Origin: Dryomyza anilis
Taxonomy: Eukaryota > Arthropoda > Insecta > Diptera > Dryomyzidae
Length of the DNA stretch: 64,000 bases
Assembly (NCBI GenBank): GCA_951804985.1
Contig: OX638130.1
Location: 81,462,583 to 81,526,582, forward strand
Direction of reading: 5' to 3'
The translations under genes were made by a program, and so were the position numbers. Under the pieces are notes generated by a model that was given only the letters and a program-made list of their open reading frames with translations, was not told where the DNA came from and made no database searches. Positions 25,973-38,714 of the stretch are shown piece by piece (the first letter of the stretch is position 1; each line of letters starts with the position of its first letter).

Positions 25973-28372
25973 TTCCGTTTAGTTGTCAACAATTTCGCAA
26001 ACCCGACAAACGCCGGATCGGATCGGAACAGTACTGGCTGACTGGCAACTGCGTAAAGCGTTGTGCAAAAAACAAAAAAAAAAAATGTGTTTATTAATTA
26101 AAAATCATATAAAATGTAATAAAAGGCGTTGCTCGTTTATCAATTTATTTGCATACTTATTATGTCTGATTAAAGTATGCGAGCACATATTTTGAAATAC
26201 AAATAAGTACAAGCGAAGGAAATTACAAAATATGGCAGTGATAAGAAATCGTGACTAATTGTGAAGCGAAATACGGAATACGGCATAATGTAACGTAATA
26301 TCATGTTTAAAAGTGAAATTTGTAGTCATGCTGAAATTATTGCAATGAAAGTGAAATGATTGATAAAATAAAAATTATAAAAAATAATAATTGAAATTAT
26401 AATAGTAATAATAATCTTGAATATTGAAATTTCAAGATTTTCATGTTCAGATATTATTTACAAAAAGCATACAGATCGTACAATTTTTTAAAACAAATTG
26501 ATTATAAAAAATAATTATTATCGAATTTAAAAGATTTTTTTAGTAATTTACTTAAAAAATTCAAATTTAAATATAAAGTTTGAGATGATTTAACTTACAT
26601 TTTTCTGCATATTCGGATTATCCATCGTATAATTCAATATTTAATTACATTTGTACTAAAAAAAACACACACATAGGAAATATTTTCTTAAAAGTAATTT
26701 ACATTTTTAAAAAATCGGTATAAAATAAAAACCGTCTACATAGTTTTCGTTTTCGGTAGTAAAAGTAAAACGAATTTAAACGGATATTGGTCGTTTTCGG
26801 GTTTTCACCCATATTGAAACCAATGGAATTCGAAAGGATATTGAACAAATGATGACATTCATAAACATGATCATGATAACCATATACAAATATTTTCGAA
26901 ACCAAAGTTCATAAAATCGATTAGAGTGAACTTAATGAATAGTTTAAGAAGTTCAAAGAATGCCATGACATCCCATCAATCAATTCTTTCGATTTGAATC
27001 CATTCACTTTTTGTGTTTTTATGTCAAACCAAGCAATTCAAATTAAAAACCCTGGCTGTCAAAAACTATTAACCTTTATTTACATTGTGAGATATGAGAG
27101 ATATTATTTTTCAAAATATATATGTAAATCTCTTTCAGAAAGATTTATATTTAAATCTAGAACAAATCGGTCTCTAGAAAATAAAGATCTTTGATTGAGA
27201 GATATATTTAATTTCTAAAATTTGTTTTAAAGTTTGTTCTATTACGTAACATTTTAGAGAAAATTGGAATCTTATTTTAACGCCGTTCTTACTCACTGTT
27301 TAGAATAAAAAACGAGTTGGGAAAGTTAGGTCACATGGTAAATTACGTTTCCACTTTACCCCAGAAACAGTTTCCTGCTTTACCCCAATATCGCAATCTG
27401 AACATAACTTAGCACCATTTAAACAATGTTCAATTATTTGCCAAACCCATTTCTATTTCAAAAGATATACAAATTCCGATCAATCAAACATACCTTCCTA
27501 ATTAAAAACGACATAAAATAACACTTTTTGATAGCACTCTAATAAACTTTCAAAAACATTGTTTTTCACTTGATCTCGAAATGAAAATAAAAGGAAAAGG
27601 AATAAATTTGATTATAACCGTGGATGAAAAAGTTGATGTCCTATTAAGAAGCACTTGACAATTGTTTTTATTTTTCTAAGTGCAAAAACTTGCAAGTTCC
27701 CACATTACTCCATGAAAAATTGTTTTTCAAAAAAACTTAAATGGAATTGTTTAATTAATTGTGAAGATTTATTTTAATACTTATAATAATGAATGCTAAC
27801 AAATCGCAATAATAGTATGTCTTAGTATATTTTTTAAAATTATTTTTGTAATTATTTTTGACAATTGAATATAAATTTGGTTTGCCATTTTTTGAAAAAC
27901 TAGCTGTGTAAGGGACTGTATTTTTTAATTCTATAACGTCACTGAAAAGAGCCTAAAATGTTGATAGTAATTTTCTTAAAAACATTACGTAATAAAACAA
28001 AACCCGCAACCGCAAATATATAGATTATAGGATCCCATAGTAAACATTTGTTCTCGTTTTGTTGAGTAGTGTACTCAACCCGTCAATATAAGTACTCTAA
28101 ATACCAAGTTTGATTGATATAACGCATTTCATTTTATAAATTTCGTGATTTCTAAAGACACATTTTTTGAACCACGTGAAAGAAAACGTGGAATTTTTAG
28201 GCTTAACTCATAACTTTTGAGGTTTTTTTTTATAAAAGGATATAAAATTTATATTTTTGTATCATGTATATTTCGCAATTAATTCCGAACATAAAAGAAG
28301 TAATAGTGTAGATTTAGAGAAATATGAATGTTTAACTTGCTAAATTTAAAAGAAATTTGGTCCATTTAATTA
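25973..28372. other. Intronic stretch with repeat fragments
   Basis: 26700-26830 carries degraded AAACG/CGTTTTCGG words like the hAT-like element. 27309-27343 is a mini-me end fragment (ACGAGTTGGGAAAGTTAGG). It runs into AATTACGTTTCC...CTGAACATAACTTAGCAC (27340-27440), a piece found again at 52834-52915. No gene is seen. Confidence 0.45.
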
Positions 28373-28884
28373 CACAGAAAAAATTATCAATATAATGAAT
28401 TTATTCATAAATATTATGAATTTTTTCACCATCTTCAACATATTAATACGACTGTTCATTAAATGACATGAATGATGATCATCATCATCACTAATGATGA
28501 TAATGATGATAATGAATACATTCATTATATGTATATATTAAATTATTCGTACTATCGAGCATCATAGTGAAGGACGAAATATTCAATACAATGAATTTGA
28601 ATCGTTATATTGATGATATTATTCATAATATTTATGAATATAATATTTTTTTTTCGACTATTTTAGAAAATAATTGAAAAAAAGTTTTGTTGTAATAATT
28701 TTATTTAAAAATAACAGAAAAAATAACCACAAAAAAATTATCCGAATTTTTTTTTTTTGGAATAGTTTGAACAAAAAAATTTTTTTGTTCGAAAAAAAAA
28801 TTTATCAAAAAAACATTTTTTTTTTCAAAATAAAAAAAAAATTTACGACGAAAATCAATTTTTTAACAAATTTTTTTTTCTGTG
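28373..28884. mobile_element. MITE-like element with CACAGAAAAAA ends and TA flanks
   Basis: CACAGAAAAAATTAT on the left faces AATTTTTTTTTCTGTG on the right, each flanked by TA, the duplication made by Tc1/mariner-type insertion. The inside holds TTCATAAATATTATGAA palindromes, a GATGAT/ATCATC patch and long A and T runs. The Phe/Lys-rich open frame over the runs is not a gene. Confidence 0.45.
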
Positions 28885-30098
28885 TAGGAACTTTTTTTAC
28901 ATGTTTTTTTTTACACGATATTCTCTGAAACGCATTCTACCGTGCCAAAACAGGATTAGGTGTATTTATAAATAAAAATCGATTTTGTAGTTAACTTAAT
29001 TATAACTTTACGATATCGAAACAATAGCATTTAGAGGCTTAAATCTCTTTTCGATAATTTCAAATCTATCTAGAACGATTTGGCATTTTCCTTTGATCGA
29101 CAATATCGATATCGAAATTTTTTTTATATAAACAACATTTATTTGAATCGAATTTTGATGATATTTAACTTACACTTTAAAAAATTTCAATTTTATATCG
29201 AAAAACTAGTTATCATTTTTTGATTGAATATAAAAGTTAAATGTTTTTTCAATACCGAAAAAACGAAAAATGTTGTTTAAACTGATTATAACAAATAATC
29301 AACATTAGTGTCAGTTAAAGAAATAAAAAATAACAATTAAACGTAATAAAATTTAAAACAACAAAGTATCATCGCCCATTGACTTCGCTCTGCGACGATA
29401 ACACATTCAACAACAGTGCGATTAACTTAAACCACCTGTTAAACATGTTTGTTTGCTAGATTAACCAAATAGGAAGTGAATCCCAATGTGGCAGAGATGC
29501 GAATAGAGTGAAGAAACGCGACGTGTGTTTGGATTGTTGATTATACAGTTTGGTGTAAAATTGCAAAAAGTGTTGGGACATACAAAATAAAAACAACGAC
29601 GTCTTTGAGTTTATGCAGTGTACATAATAATGATCAAAGATAAGTGGTGAACAAAAGTGAGTCATTCGCGAGACATTTGAACGAATGTGCAAGATTGGGA
29701 GTGACATAAAGAGAATAAATATTAATAATAATAAAAATAGAAGAAAGCGAATGAACAAAAACAATCCATAATAAAATAAAAACACCGCCCAAGTGAGACA
29801 GTTACACGTATTCCAACAAATATGATATTAAAAAGAAAAACAAAGCATTCAATTAACGATACATAAGGAGATAAAGAACAAGGTATATATATGATACAAA
29901 GAAACACAATCAAAAGAATGCCAAACAAAGAGCATAGCAGAGAAGAGCGTACGAATCACGCGCATTTTTCCTGATATCTTTCAAGAATTCGAATTCCGAA
30001 CATCTTGGAAAACGAATTACAAAACAAACAACGCGATAAATAACACTCGCAGAGAAATAATCAGCGGCTTCTGTATAGAGCGGAGCCACTGCGGCAAC
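28885..30098 (+). promoter_or_regulatory. Upstream region and probable 5' leader of the long RhoGAP isoform
   Basis: The last 700 bases are A-rich, with composition typical of fly 5' untranslated leaders (AACAAAG, ACAAACAACGCGATAAATAAC and so on; quoted in parts) and lead straight into the ATG at 30099. An initiator-like TCAGTT lies at 29311-29316, but no DPE or TATA is correctly spaced, so the start site is not fixed. 28970-29110 is TATCG-rich repeat. Confidence 0.35.
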
Positions 30099-33000
30099 AT
30101 GCCCAAGCGATCACAAAAAGAGCACTACGAAGTGAGCAGAGAGCAGACCATATCGTACTCATACAGCAGCTCCAACGGAAACTCCAAAAACGACGATGAT
30201 CACTATGCGCCTGAACGCCAACAGACGTCGATACGGAGCGCTGTATTTAATTCCGACTATCGTGTTGGCGCGAGTGCAGAGTGTGTCGACGTAACACAAA
30301 TTCAAACCTCGAACGCGCAATCGGGCCGTACCACACCCACTAAAGTAAACGGTGGTGGTGGTGGAAATGTGATCTACGAGAATCTCACGCACGGTGGTCT
30401 CGAATTAAAATTTAGTAAAAATTTACTTTTGAACGCGTTTTTTCGCAGCACCGAACGTCACGCGGCCGCCTACGAGAATATCTGCACCGGTTGCGGTTAC
30501 GGGGTCTTTGAGGCACGCGGTCGTCTTTGCAATTTTTGCCGGCACGTAGTGCACGGCGTATATGATCAGCCGCCGTCGCCGAACAGTAACATTTACGAGA
30601 ATATTTGCGAGCACTGTGCGGCGATCTATAGCAGTGATCAGTGCGATTGTCAGCTTGGAGGATCGTCAAATAGATCGCTGGATATAGATCACGACACGGT
30701 ATCTTCCAACACAAGCACCACAGCAGATACTTTGGAAATAACGTCAAATTTGAAGGCTCCCATTAAACTAGAGAAGTCCAAGTCGTTCAACAAGAAGCGA
30801 CTATTCCACGGTTTGATCGGGTCGCTGCGGCGTGTGCGCTCCAACTTAACGCCGTCACAAACGCCGGAAAACGGCGCAAAACGTCTGGAGATTGTGCACA
30901 ATGTCGACGGCTATGACAACGTCTTTCGCACGCAGGACACCTTCGATTTGAGCAGAATTTGTGAACTGAAGCGCACACAGACGAGTTGCAGCGATCAGCA
31001 CATCTACGGTCGCCTCAAACGACCCGAGGAAGCTGTAGCAACCCTTTCCCAATCGCACGATCAGTTGACAGCACAGCAAGAACTACTATGCGATGAGCTG
31101 CAACCAGTTACAAGTTGCGAATCGGTGGCTGTATCAAAAAAACGGGGATCTGTAAAGCGTCCAAGAGTTTCAAAGCTGCGCCTTTTGCAAGCTAGATCTG
31201 TGATCGATAATAATAGCGCGCCTGTTGTGGTTAAGCAATCGCTTTACTTGGCTGACAGCGTTTGTCAGTGGATGACGTCATTGCGTCGCGAAATTCACGT
31301 GTATCAGAGTTTTGGCATTGCCGACGACGACATAGCTTTGTGTCATCCAAAGAGCATTCCAGCGAAGCAGACATTGTTTAACGGCGCCACACAGCTGACG
31401 CTGCCAACGGCAATATTTACAACAAAAACAATAGTGACTAATTGCAAAGTTATTGACGCGACACAATTGACGTCGGAAATCAACGAAAATCCCGACGCGA
31501 TCAGTCAAGCGGCAAGTGACGTTTCGATCGACAGTTACCGCAACTGCGACGAAGTTGTCACCTTGAGACGTCAAAACAAAGGCGACCCATTTGGGCAGGT
31601 AGCTGCGCACACACCTGCAACTGAACTCGACTGGTTGACACACCGAATGGTGCACGAGTTCAAGTGCAACCTGATGGCAAAGCAAAGTCGAGAGGCTGCG
31701 GCAGAGATCGCTACACCAACGCCGTTGCCAGCACCATTACCTTCGTCGAAAATAGCAAACCAACGAGCCAAACGTCAGGCGATCTACCTGAGAGTAGACG
31801 ATATACCGAACAACAACACCAATGGCACAAGTGAGCAACAACTCACTGTGGCTCAATTTGGCAGCAGCGACTCAAGTGTCGCCAGTCGTCGAAACGCTCT
31901 CCTAGCGAACACATCGTCCGGAGCAGTCAAACGTTGCGGTGTTTACGAACGTGATTCGGAATTCGTGAACGACATTTTGTGCGCATTCGATACATTTTTA
32001 CAACGCGACGCAGTGAATACCGACGTCGATACCACGACACAAGCGGAAGTTTTGAACTCGAACCGCGACCTCGTAACAGTGGCTGCAGTAGCGGACGCTA
32101 ATCAAAGCGTAGCGGCAAAAAATTCCCCATCATCTGATGATGATGCGCACAGCCTAAACTCTGACCTGGCTGCTATCTGCGATCGAACACACGATCCTGA
32201 ACTAAATAAACAAACAGCGACATCGGACGTCAGCGATCATATATACGAACATATAAACAACAACAATACGAACATTGTGCAGCCATTTGGCGGCGCTGCA
32301 ACGCGATTCGAGTCGTCGAACAATCGCACATTTGAGCAAATAATCAATGTTGTGCAACTGATTGACGATCTGGTGCTATCGCGTTGTCTAAACAGTGTCG
32401 TTATTTATTATGATAGGCGGCTGAGTGCATTTTTGCATAGTGTACGTGATCGCAAAGCCTATCGCGACCATTACTTGCATAGGCCGATCGAGCGGTTGGT
32501 GGGAAAGTATCTGCGATTCGTGGGTTATTGCGCGAGACGCGCGGCAGTTGTTGGTGCTCGTGCACACTCAGTGGTAGATGTGGGCATCGAGAAGAATTTC
32601 GATTTAAAACCAGTTCTTGGTGGTGACTCAGAAGAGTCACACTCAACGCGTACCATAATCGGCGAGCACGGATCGGTGGCATTTTTAAGTGATGCGTTGG
32701 CTTCAAGTGAATTGAAAACGAATTGTGAACAAATTAAAGAGAATCTCAAGAGTGTTAATAAATCAGTAGGGGAAACACCCTTAAGTTCGATTGTGACAGA
32801 CGTAATTTCGTCTAAAACTGAAGTGCTTCAAACTGGTGTCGCTCAAAACAGCGATCAAGTAGTCGAACATCTGTCCCCAACTAATTCCAAAATTTCGGCG
32901 CAGTACGAACATTCCGAGGTAACAACAAACGCCGAGGTTCGTCTAAAGAATACGCCGAAAGCTAAGCCGCGCGTGCCGCAGCGTGATCCGCGAACCTGTA

Positions 33001-33953
33001 TCACGCAGAAGTCATCGTCGCCACCTTTGCCAGCCAAACGCGAGTCTAAGGTAACGACTGTCGCCATGACGGTACCAACAACCGCCATGTGTACCGACGC
33101 CAAGGCCACACATTCCAAGGTAACGGCAAAGACAACGCTGAACAATAGCAACAACAGCGATGATTTGGATGAGGAGGAGGAGGATGACATCTATCAACCG
33201 ATTTGGAAATTCAAGACTGTGGGTGAGGTTCATGAACGTTATCACACTGATTCTGACTACTACGAATTGGGCGCTGACGAGAAGTCACTTCTGTCAGACG
33301 CTCCCTCGATTCTCATATCCACTGATGTCGAAGATCATGGCGAGTGGGAGACGGACGATGAGTTTATGTTCACCACCGAACTGCAGTGCGATCGGGAGGA
33401 GGCCCTGGGCGATACCTGCTCCACGGTCCGTTCGACACACAGCACCAGCTCTGGGTCCAGTGCTGGCAGCACCATCACCGGCTACGGCAGCAGCACCATG
33501 ACAATGGCATCGGCCGTCAGCAGCAGTCTGATGCATCACCTCTTCCGTAACATTGGCATCTTCTACGGCGTCAGTGATCCGCGAATACGTGCGGTAATTT
33601 ATGATTACGATCGCGTGTATGCCTCGGTGTATTTCGCGAAACGTCAAACAATGCCAAGCAATGACAGCGGCGTGGAGGTACCTGAGAAACCACCTCAGCT
33701 GCATGCAGTGGAACCGCCAAAGTTGCAACGTTCGCCGATGCCGCCGCCACGTACCAGCAGCGCAACGGCTGCGACCAGACCCAGCAAAAAGCCCACAATG
33801 CAGCTGCATATCGCAGGCGGTGAAAGTGCTACTGGGCGAGTTTGCCTGCCAGTCAGGCCGGCTCCCAAGTTGCCGCCATTGTTGCCCGACTCGGTGCAAG
33901 CGTGGAAATTTATGCTCTTGAATGTGAATTATTTGGAAGATGAAGAAGATATG
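30099..33953 (+). CDS. RhoGAP protein, long isoform, first coding exon (residues 1-1285)
   Basis: A 1285-codon open exon with balanced codon use in AT-rich DNA. The ATG has the good context GCAACATG, and the exon ends ATG|GTGAGTA, phase 0. Residues 1-300 are Ser/Thr/Asn-rich with two cysteine clusters: CTGC at 129-132 with CNFC at 144-147, then CEHC at 170-173 with CDC at 182-184. YENL (Tyr93) and YENI (Tyr125, Tyr166) sit around them. Later parts are low in complexity and acidic near DDLDEEEEDDIYQPIW. Proline-rich SH3-type sites include SPPLPAKR and RPAPKLPPLLP near the C end. No folded domain is recognised. The exon supplies the N-terminal 81% of a 1582-residue protein whose C end is a RhoGAP domain, so a scaffold or localising role is likely (inference). 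RhoGAP102A of Drosophila is a possible orthologue, but I cannot confirm it. Confidence 0.92.
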
Positions 33954-35704
33954 GTGAGTAATGGGAGTTGACTATTTCATTTTGCAAATGAAAGGTCATT
34001 ATTTCGTATTTTGCGAAATTTATTTCACAGGCCAAAAAAAGTCATTTCAAATTCAAGTTTTAAAAGAAGAAAATAAGTAAAATTTAAAACCTATTAAAGT
34101 GAAACAACTTGAATGGTATACAAACGAGAAAATATGTTTAGCAGCAAACATGTCGTCGTTATAGAAGTAAAACTCACCAAATAGACTTTTAAAACTAAAA
34201 GTATATATTTCCAAAAATCTATAATATATTTTTCAAATTTTGATCAATCCAAATGATGACCAAATGATGAGAATACATTAATATTATAAATAATATTTTA
34301 ACATAAATAATTTAAATACTTAAACTTTAAAAGAAATATATTTGGTGTGTTTACTTTTATAACGACGATATTATCCAATATGTTACTTAGATTAATTTCC
34401 ATTTCCAAGTCATGAAATTAATACCAAAATAGATGTAACATAATCTAATTATAGTCATACAGTTTATGATTGCAATTATATTAAATTCGCTTCATTTTTC
34501 CTTGCGTATATTGACAAAAACGCCAAAAACGATACCATAATTTCAATGAAGAGCACTACCCAACAAAACGAGATAAATGTTTCGCTATGAACATCCCATA
34601 CATCAATTCACTATTTTTTACTGCATACTTAGTTTTTTTTTGTATTACGTAACTTTTTTATGAAAATTGTTCACGATATTTTAGCACATTTTGAGTCACA
34701 TTTTATAATTAAAAAATAAAGTCCCTTATACAACTAAATTTCCACAAAACTGAAAACGCAATTTTTCTTTCAATTGTCAAGACTAATTAAAATATATCGA
34801 AAAATACTTGTGTTCCGATATGTTTTTAAGATATTTGGATCTAAACTTGAAGAATATGGATTTTTTAGACTATTTCTAGATGATTTTTTAGCGTTTTAGA
34901 TCTAATGATAAATAGGGAAATTATTTATAGTTATGTAGTATATATTTCAGGCTTACGATATAAATTACTAACTTTTATTCATCGGTTCTCATTAATTAAA
35001 ATATGCCCTATCATATCATTTTGGTTAAAAACTGTTCAAATTTAAAATGCTTGTATATTTTACATACAAATTAATGAAAAATATTCGTTTTTATCAGAAT
35101 TTTTCTCAAAAACTACGTAATATGAAAGAACTGAATATGCAATAAGAATAATGCAATAAGTAATGATATTTTCAGATTACAGGCATTAGTATTTTTTTTT
35201 TTTGAAAATTGATTACATAAATGAGTACCAAAATTAAGTTCTCAGGGCATATTTTCAAAAGTGGATCAATTTGAAAAAATTAGTAATTTTGATAATTAGT
35301 TTGGACTATGCTCTAGATAACCATAAATAATTTTTTTGTTAATAATGAATTCCTGAATGATAATAAAAATATCTATAATAATCAAAGTTTAGATCGAATT
35401 ATCTTAAAAACTTATTTAAATATTAGCATTTATTAGTATATTTTAATTAGCCTAAACAATTAAAAGAGAAATTGCGTTAAAGGTTTTTTGTTAAACTATA
35501 TTTCCACAGAACTATATTTTTTATTCTAAGTTGTTAAAAATACGTTTGCAATTTTCTCAAAAAGGTTACGTAATAGATAAAAACTGAGTATACAGCCAAA
35601 AGTTAGTGTATGATATGTATATGTCAAAAATCGGTAGTGTAATTATAGTATTGTTGATTCCTTTGATTTTCCTGAGTATTTCTTAGAATTTCTTGAATGC
35701 CTTA

Positions 35705-36240
35705 TCGTACAAATTATGAATTAATATTATATATTGTAAAATTTAATAATTGAAGGAATTTTTTTATTTTTTATCCGAAAAAAACGTTCGAATAAATCGT
35801 AAATGTAACGTAATAGTGTCCAAATTTGTTTGCTTCTATTGAGCAAACAATATTTTTTCAGTGTAATTCAAATTTTATTGTTATATTTTTATTTGCAACA
35901 ATAAAAGGCAACTTCAAATCTACTTCCAAATATTGTAATGTAACAGTCCTCTGTGAGAACGTTCATACAAATTATCTCGTACAAATTATGAATTAATATT
36001 ATATATTGTGAAATTTAATAATTGAAGTATTTTTTTATTTTTTATCCGAAAAAAACGTTCGAATAAATCTTAAATGTAACGTAATAGTTTCCAAATTTGT
36101 TTGCTTCTATTGAGCAAACAATATTTTTTCAGTGTAATTCAAATTTTATTATTATATTTTTATTTGCAACAATAAAAGGCAACTTCAAATCTACTTCCAA
36201 ATAATGTAATGTAACAGTCCTCTGTGTGAACGTTCATAAC
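35705..36240. repeat. 272-bp tandem duplication
   Basis: Two units begin at about 35705 and 35977, with the anchor GTACAAATTATGAATTAA at 35707 and 35979, and both end CAGTCCTCTGTG(A/T)GAACGTTCATA. They differ by only a handful of substitutions across more than 260 bp, so the duplication is recent compared with the other repeats. No gene content. Confidence 0.85.
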
Positions 36241-36402
36241 TCCTAAACAACAAGGCATACAAATAATGTTATATAGAAAATGATACTATAGAAAATGATA
36301 CTACACAAGTAAACTTTTAGATGTATTTTCAGAGAAATGCATGTTGAGATGTGCGTACGAATGTAGCGTAAAAGTCTGCGTTTTGGTCCATATGTTCTTC
36401 AT

Positions 36403-36620
36403 ACACAGACAGAACTGTGTTCATATAACAAAAATGTTAATCAATGCAATTAATTTTTAATTGAAACTTAGCCGATGTAACTTTTAATTGTATTGTATTC
36501 AATATTCGTAATAATGAGAAATTGTTAATTGAAGAAAATTTAACAATTTATTAATTTAATTAATTTATTAATTAGAAAAGGTTTAACATTGAAATCATTT
36601 TTAATTGGATTAAATATATT
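36403..36620. repeat. Interspersed repeat, TTAATTTTTAATTGA family, copy 1
   Basis: The words ACACAGA, AATTAATTTTTAATTGA, GCCGATGTAACTTTTAATTG and repeated TTAATTAAT blocks are colinear with 60501-60795. It is a diverged non-coding repeat of unknown class. Confidence 0.5.
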
Positions 36621-37075
36621 TAGACCATTTTTATATTCAGGTTATATTCCATTTATTTAGAATCTCCTGCGTCGATATCGGTTCACGAATTTGCAGAATT
36701 CGATATTGGCTACATCGCTTCCAATATTCTGTGAATTCATCAGCGGCTATATTTCACCGGCTTTTAATACGGCCAAAAAATACTCCACATGGCATTGCAA
36801 AAATATAAACACAAAACAAAATCAATAAATACAACAAAATAGCACACATCCCAGAATTGTATTTAAAAATAAATAAATATATCAAAATCAACAAACATTT
36901 GTTGTAAATGCAACTAATCATTTTATTGTATTCAAATGATATTAAATTTATTCATATTAATATATTTAATAAAATAATGTGTGAATACAATTAAATAATT
37001 AGTAAATACATTCATATTTTTAATTGGAATACGTTGTTTTCTATTAATATCAATTGTTATATATACGTACATACG

Positions 37076-37111
37076 CAGTGCGTTGGACTGCGAGCCGAAA
37101 GGTCCCCGGTT
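37076..37111 (+). repeat. tRNA-derived SINE head fragment
   Basis: These 36 bases (AGTGCGTTGGACTGCGAG, CCGAAAGGTCCCCGGTT) are the middle of the tRNA-like head of the SINE at 44365-44560, which reads the same with two or three differences on the minus strand. Both ends are missing. Confidence 0.6.
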
Positions 37112-37131
37112 AATAGTAGCGGTGCATAATG

Positions 37132-37186
37132 AATAGCGGTGCATAATGAAGGTTAATAGTTTTCGAAAAATTTACACTCTATGTGT
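37132..37186 (+). repeat. 55-bp repeat identical to 39307-39361, copy 1
   Basis: It begins AATAGCGGTGCATAATG and ends TTACACTCTATGTGT, and is identical over 55 bases to a second copy 2.2 kb downstream. Directly upstream (37112-37131) is an extra partial tandem unit TAGCGGTGCATAATG. It abuts the SINE fragment. Confidence 0.8.
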
Positions 37187-37846
37187 AGAAGCATTTTTCG
37201 TACGTTATTTCTGAAAAATTGAATAAAATCGAAATGCCTGTGAAAATATTTTTAAATACGTACATTATGTAAAGTATGGTATATAAAAATGTAATATAAA
37301 ATTTAATCATTAAATTAAACAAACAAACAAAAATTGTATGTCTCTACAAATTTACATACGATAACGTATGCTTTGTATGTATATCCCCTTGTTGTTTGTG
37401 AAAAATTGAACTCAAATAAACTTATTTATCAAATAAATATTTTAAAAACATACTTCTCAGAACAAAAAAAAATGTTCTCGGAACCAAACCCACCACATAA
37501 TGAACACCTTTAATTTCGTGGAAGTTTGCAGAAGACTTATTTAATAGTCACTATCATAATATTTATCCTTATAATAATTCAGAAATATGTAAGCTCATAT
37601 TATAAGTTTTATACAAATATCACATTTTATTATACCAACAAACAAATCTTGCTTACTGTGAATAACAGCAATAAAAAATGTGTTTTGCCATAAATATTAC
37701 AATGTATATATATAAGTAATAAATAGGTAGAGATCATAAATATAAATACATATATTAATTATATAAATAAATAAATAAATAAATAAATAAATAGTTATAT
37801 ATTTAGGTTAGGGGGATTGTTGTAAAGGTATTATTTCATTATAACG
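37187..37846. other. AT-rich intronic DNA
   Basis: No gene is seen. An (AATA)n-type tract is at about 37765-37795. Confidence 0.5.
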
Positions 37847-38187
37847 TTGACATTTTAATTTTGATATCTATCACAAAAATGTTTAAATCGTCGTTGTTGA
37901 ACGAAAAGTCACCAAATACATTTTTATGAAAAACTTAATTTTCGAGTTTACTGATTAATATTACAAAAAGTAATTGACGCATTTTTAATGTTGCCAAATC
38001 AACTAATAGATTTATATTTTCTTATCATGTGGTAAAAAAATTGAGATCATCGATTAAAAACTGTCAGATTTATAAAGATTTTTGTAAATGAATATTTGAC
38101 ATTTTGTAAATGTATTTGGTGCCTTTTCATTCTACAACGACGAAATATTTTTTAAAGAAAATGTTCATAAAATTTTGACTTAGCGTC
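37847..38187. mobile_element. Foldback/MITE-like element with TTGAC ends
   Basis: The outer ends TTGACATTTTAATTTTGA and (inverted) CAAAATTTTATG...CGTCAA flank inner arms CGTCGTTGTTGAACGAAAAG and CTTTTCATTCTACAACGACG (38126-38145), with CACCAAATACATTT facing AAATGTATTTGGTG. About 340 bp, no coding capacity. The arms are imperfect, so the copy is old. Confidence 0.5.
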
Positions 38188-38490
38188 AAGGTAACTTATG
38201 CCTGGTTACATTGAAAAAAATAAATCTAATAAAAAATCAACTAATTTGTATAAATTTCAGTTTGCATCAACACAAAAATTGATCTATGTATGTTGTTGAT
38301 GCTCGAGGAGTCAACAACAATTGACGCAATTTGGTTGTTGTTTTTTAAATTTTTTTATTGAAACTGACACAAAAATAAAAATTTGATATTGATACAAAAT
38401 TGTGTCAACAGGAAATCTCTCCCCATTTATTGATATTCGACAAAATTGTGTTGATTGTTGATGCTTTGCGTAAATCGTGTAAATCTTTTA

Positions 38491-38714
38491 GCATGAGGTT
38501 GGTAGAACGAAAACTTTAGTTGTTCCAACTAACTCCATTCGGTTAAATTGCCATATTAGCCTATACACTTGAAATATTAGTCTACAGTCTAAATTATTCT
38601 AAAACAGATTGAAATTGGTTGCAGTACAAAGTACAACATTGACAATAACAACCGACTAAGCGGTTGAGAGAATCGAATAAGTTGGTTGGCACAATCAAGC
38701 TGTACTCTGTGTGA
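38491..38714 (-). repeat. Short interspersed repeat, CACACAGA-ended family, copy 2
   Basis: This is the reverse-complement relative of 292-575: it ends CTCTGTGTGA and contains GGTTGGCACAATC, AACCGACTAAGCGG, TTAGCCTATACAC and AGAACGAAAACTTTAG in the expected reversed order. Confidence 0.6.

Noticed and set aside
28475..28525. GATGAT/ATCATC repeats as a possible regulatory array
   Set aside because: Simple-sequence drift in a MITE-like element, with no spacing pattern.
28674..28928. Phe/Lys/Ile open frame
   Set aside because: Produced by long A and T runs inside a MITE-like element.
30159..33899. Many open frames on the minus strand and in other frames over the long RhoGAP exon
   Set aside because: They overlap each other and the 1285-codon frame, have no starts or domains of their own, and are expected shadows of GC-balanced coding DNA.
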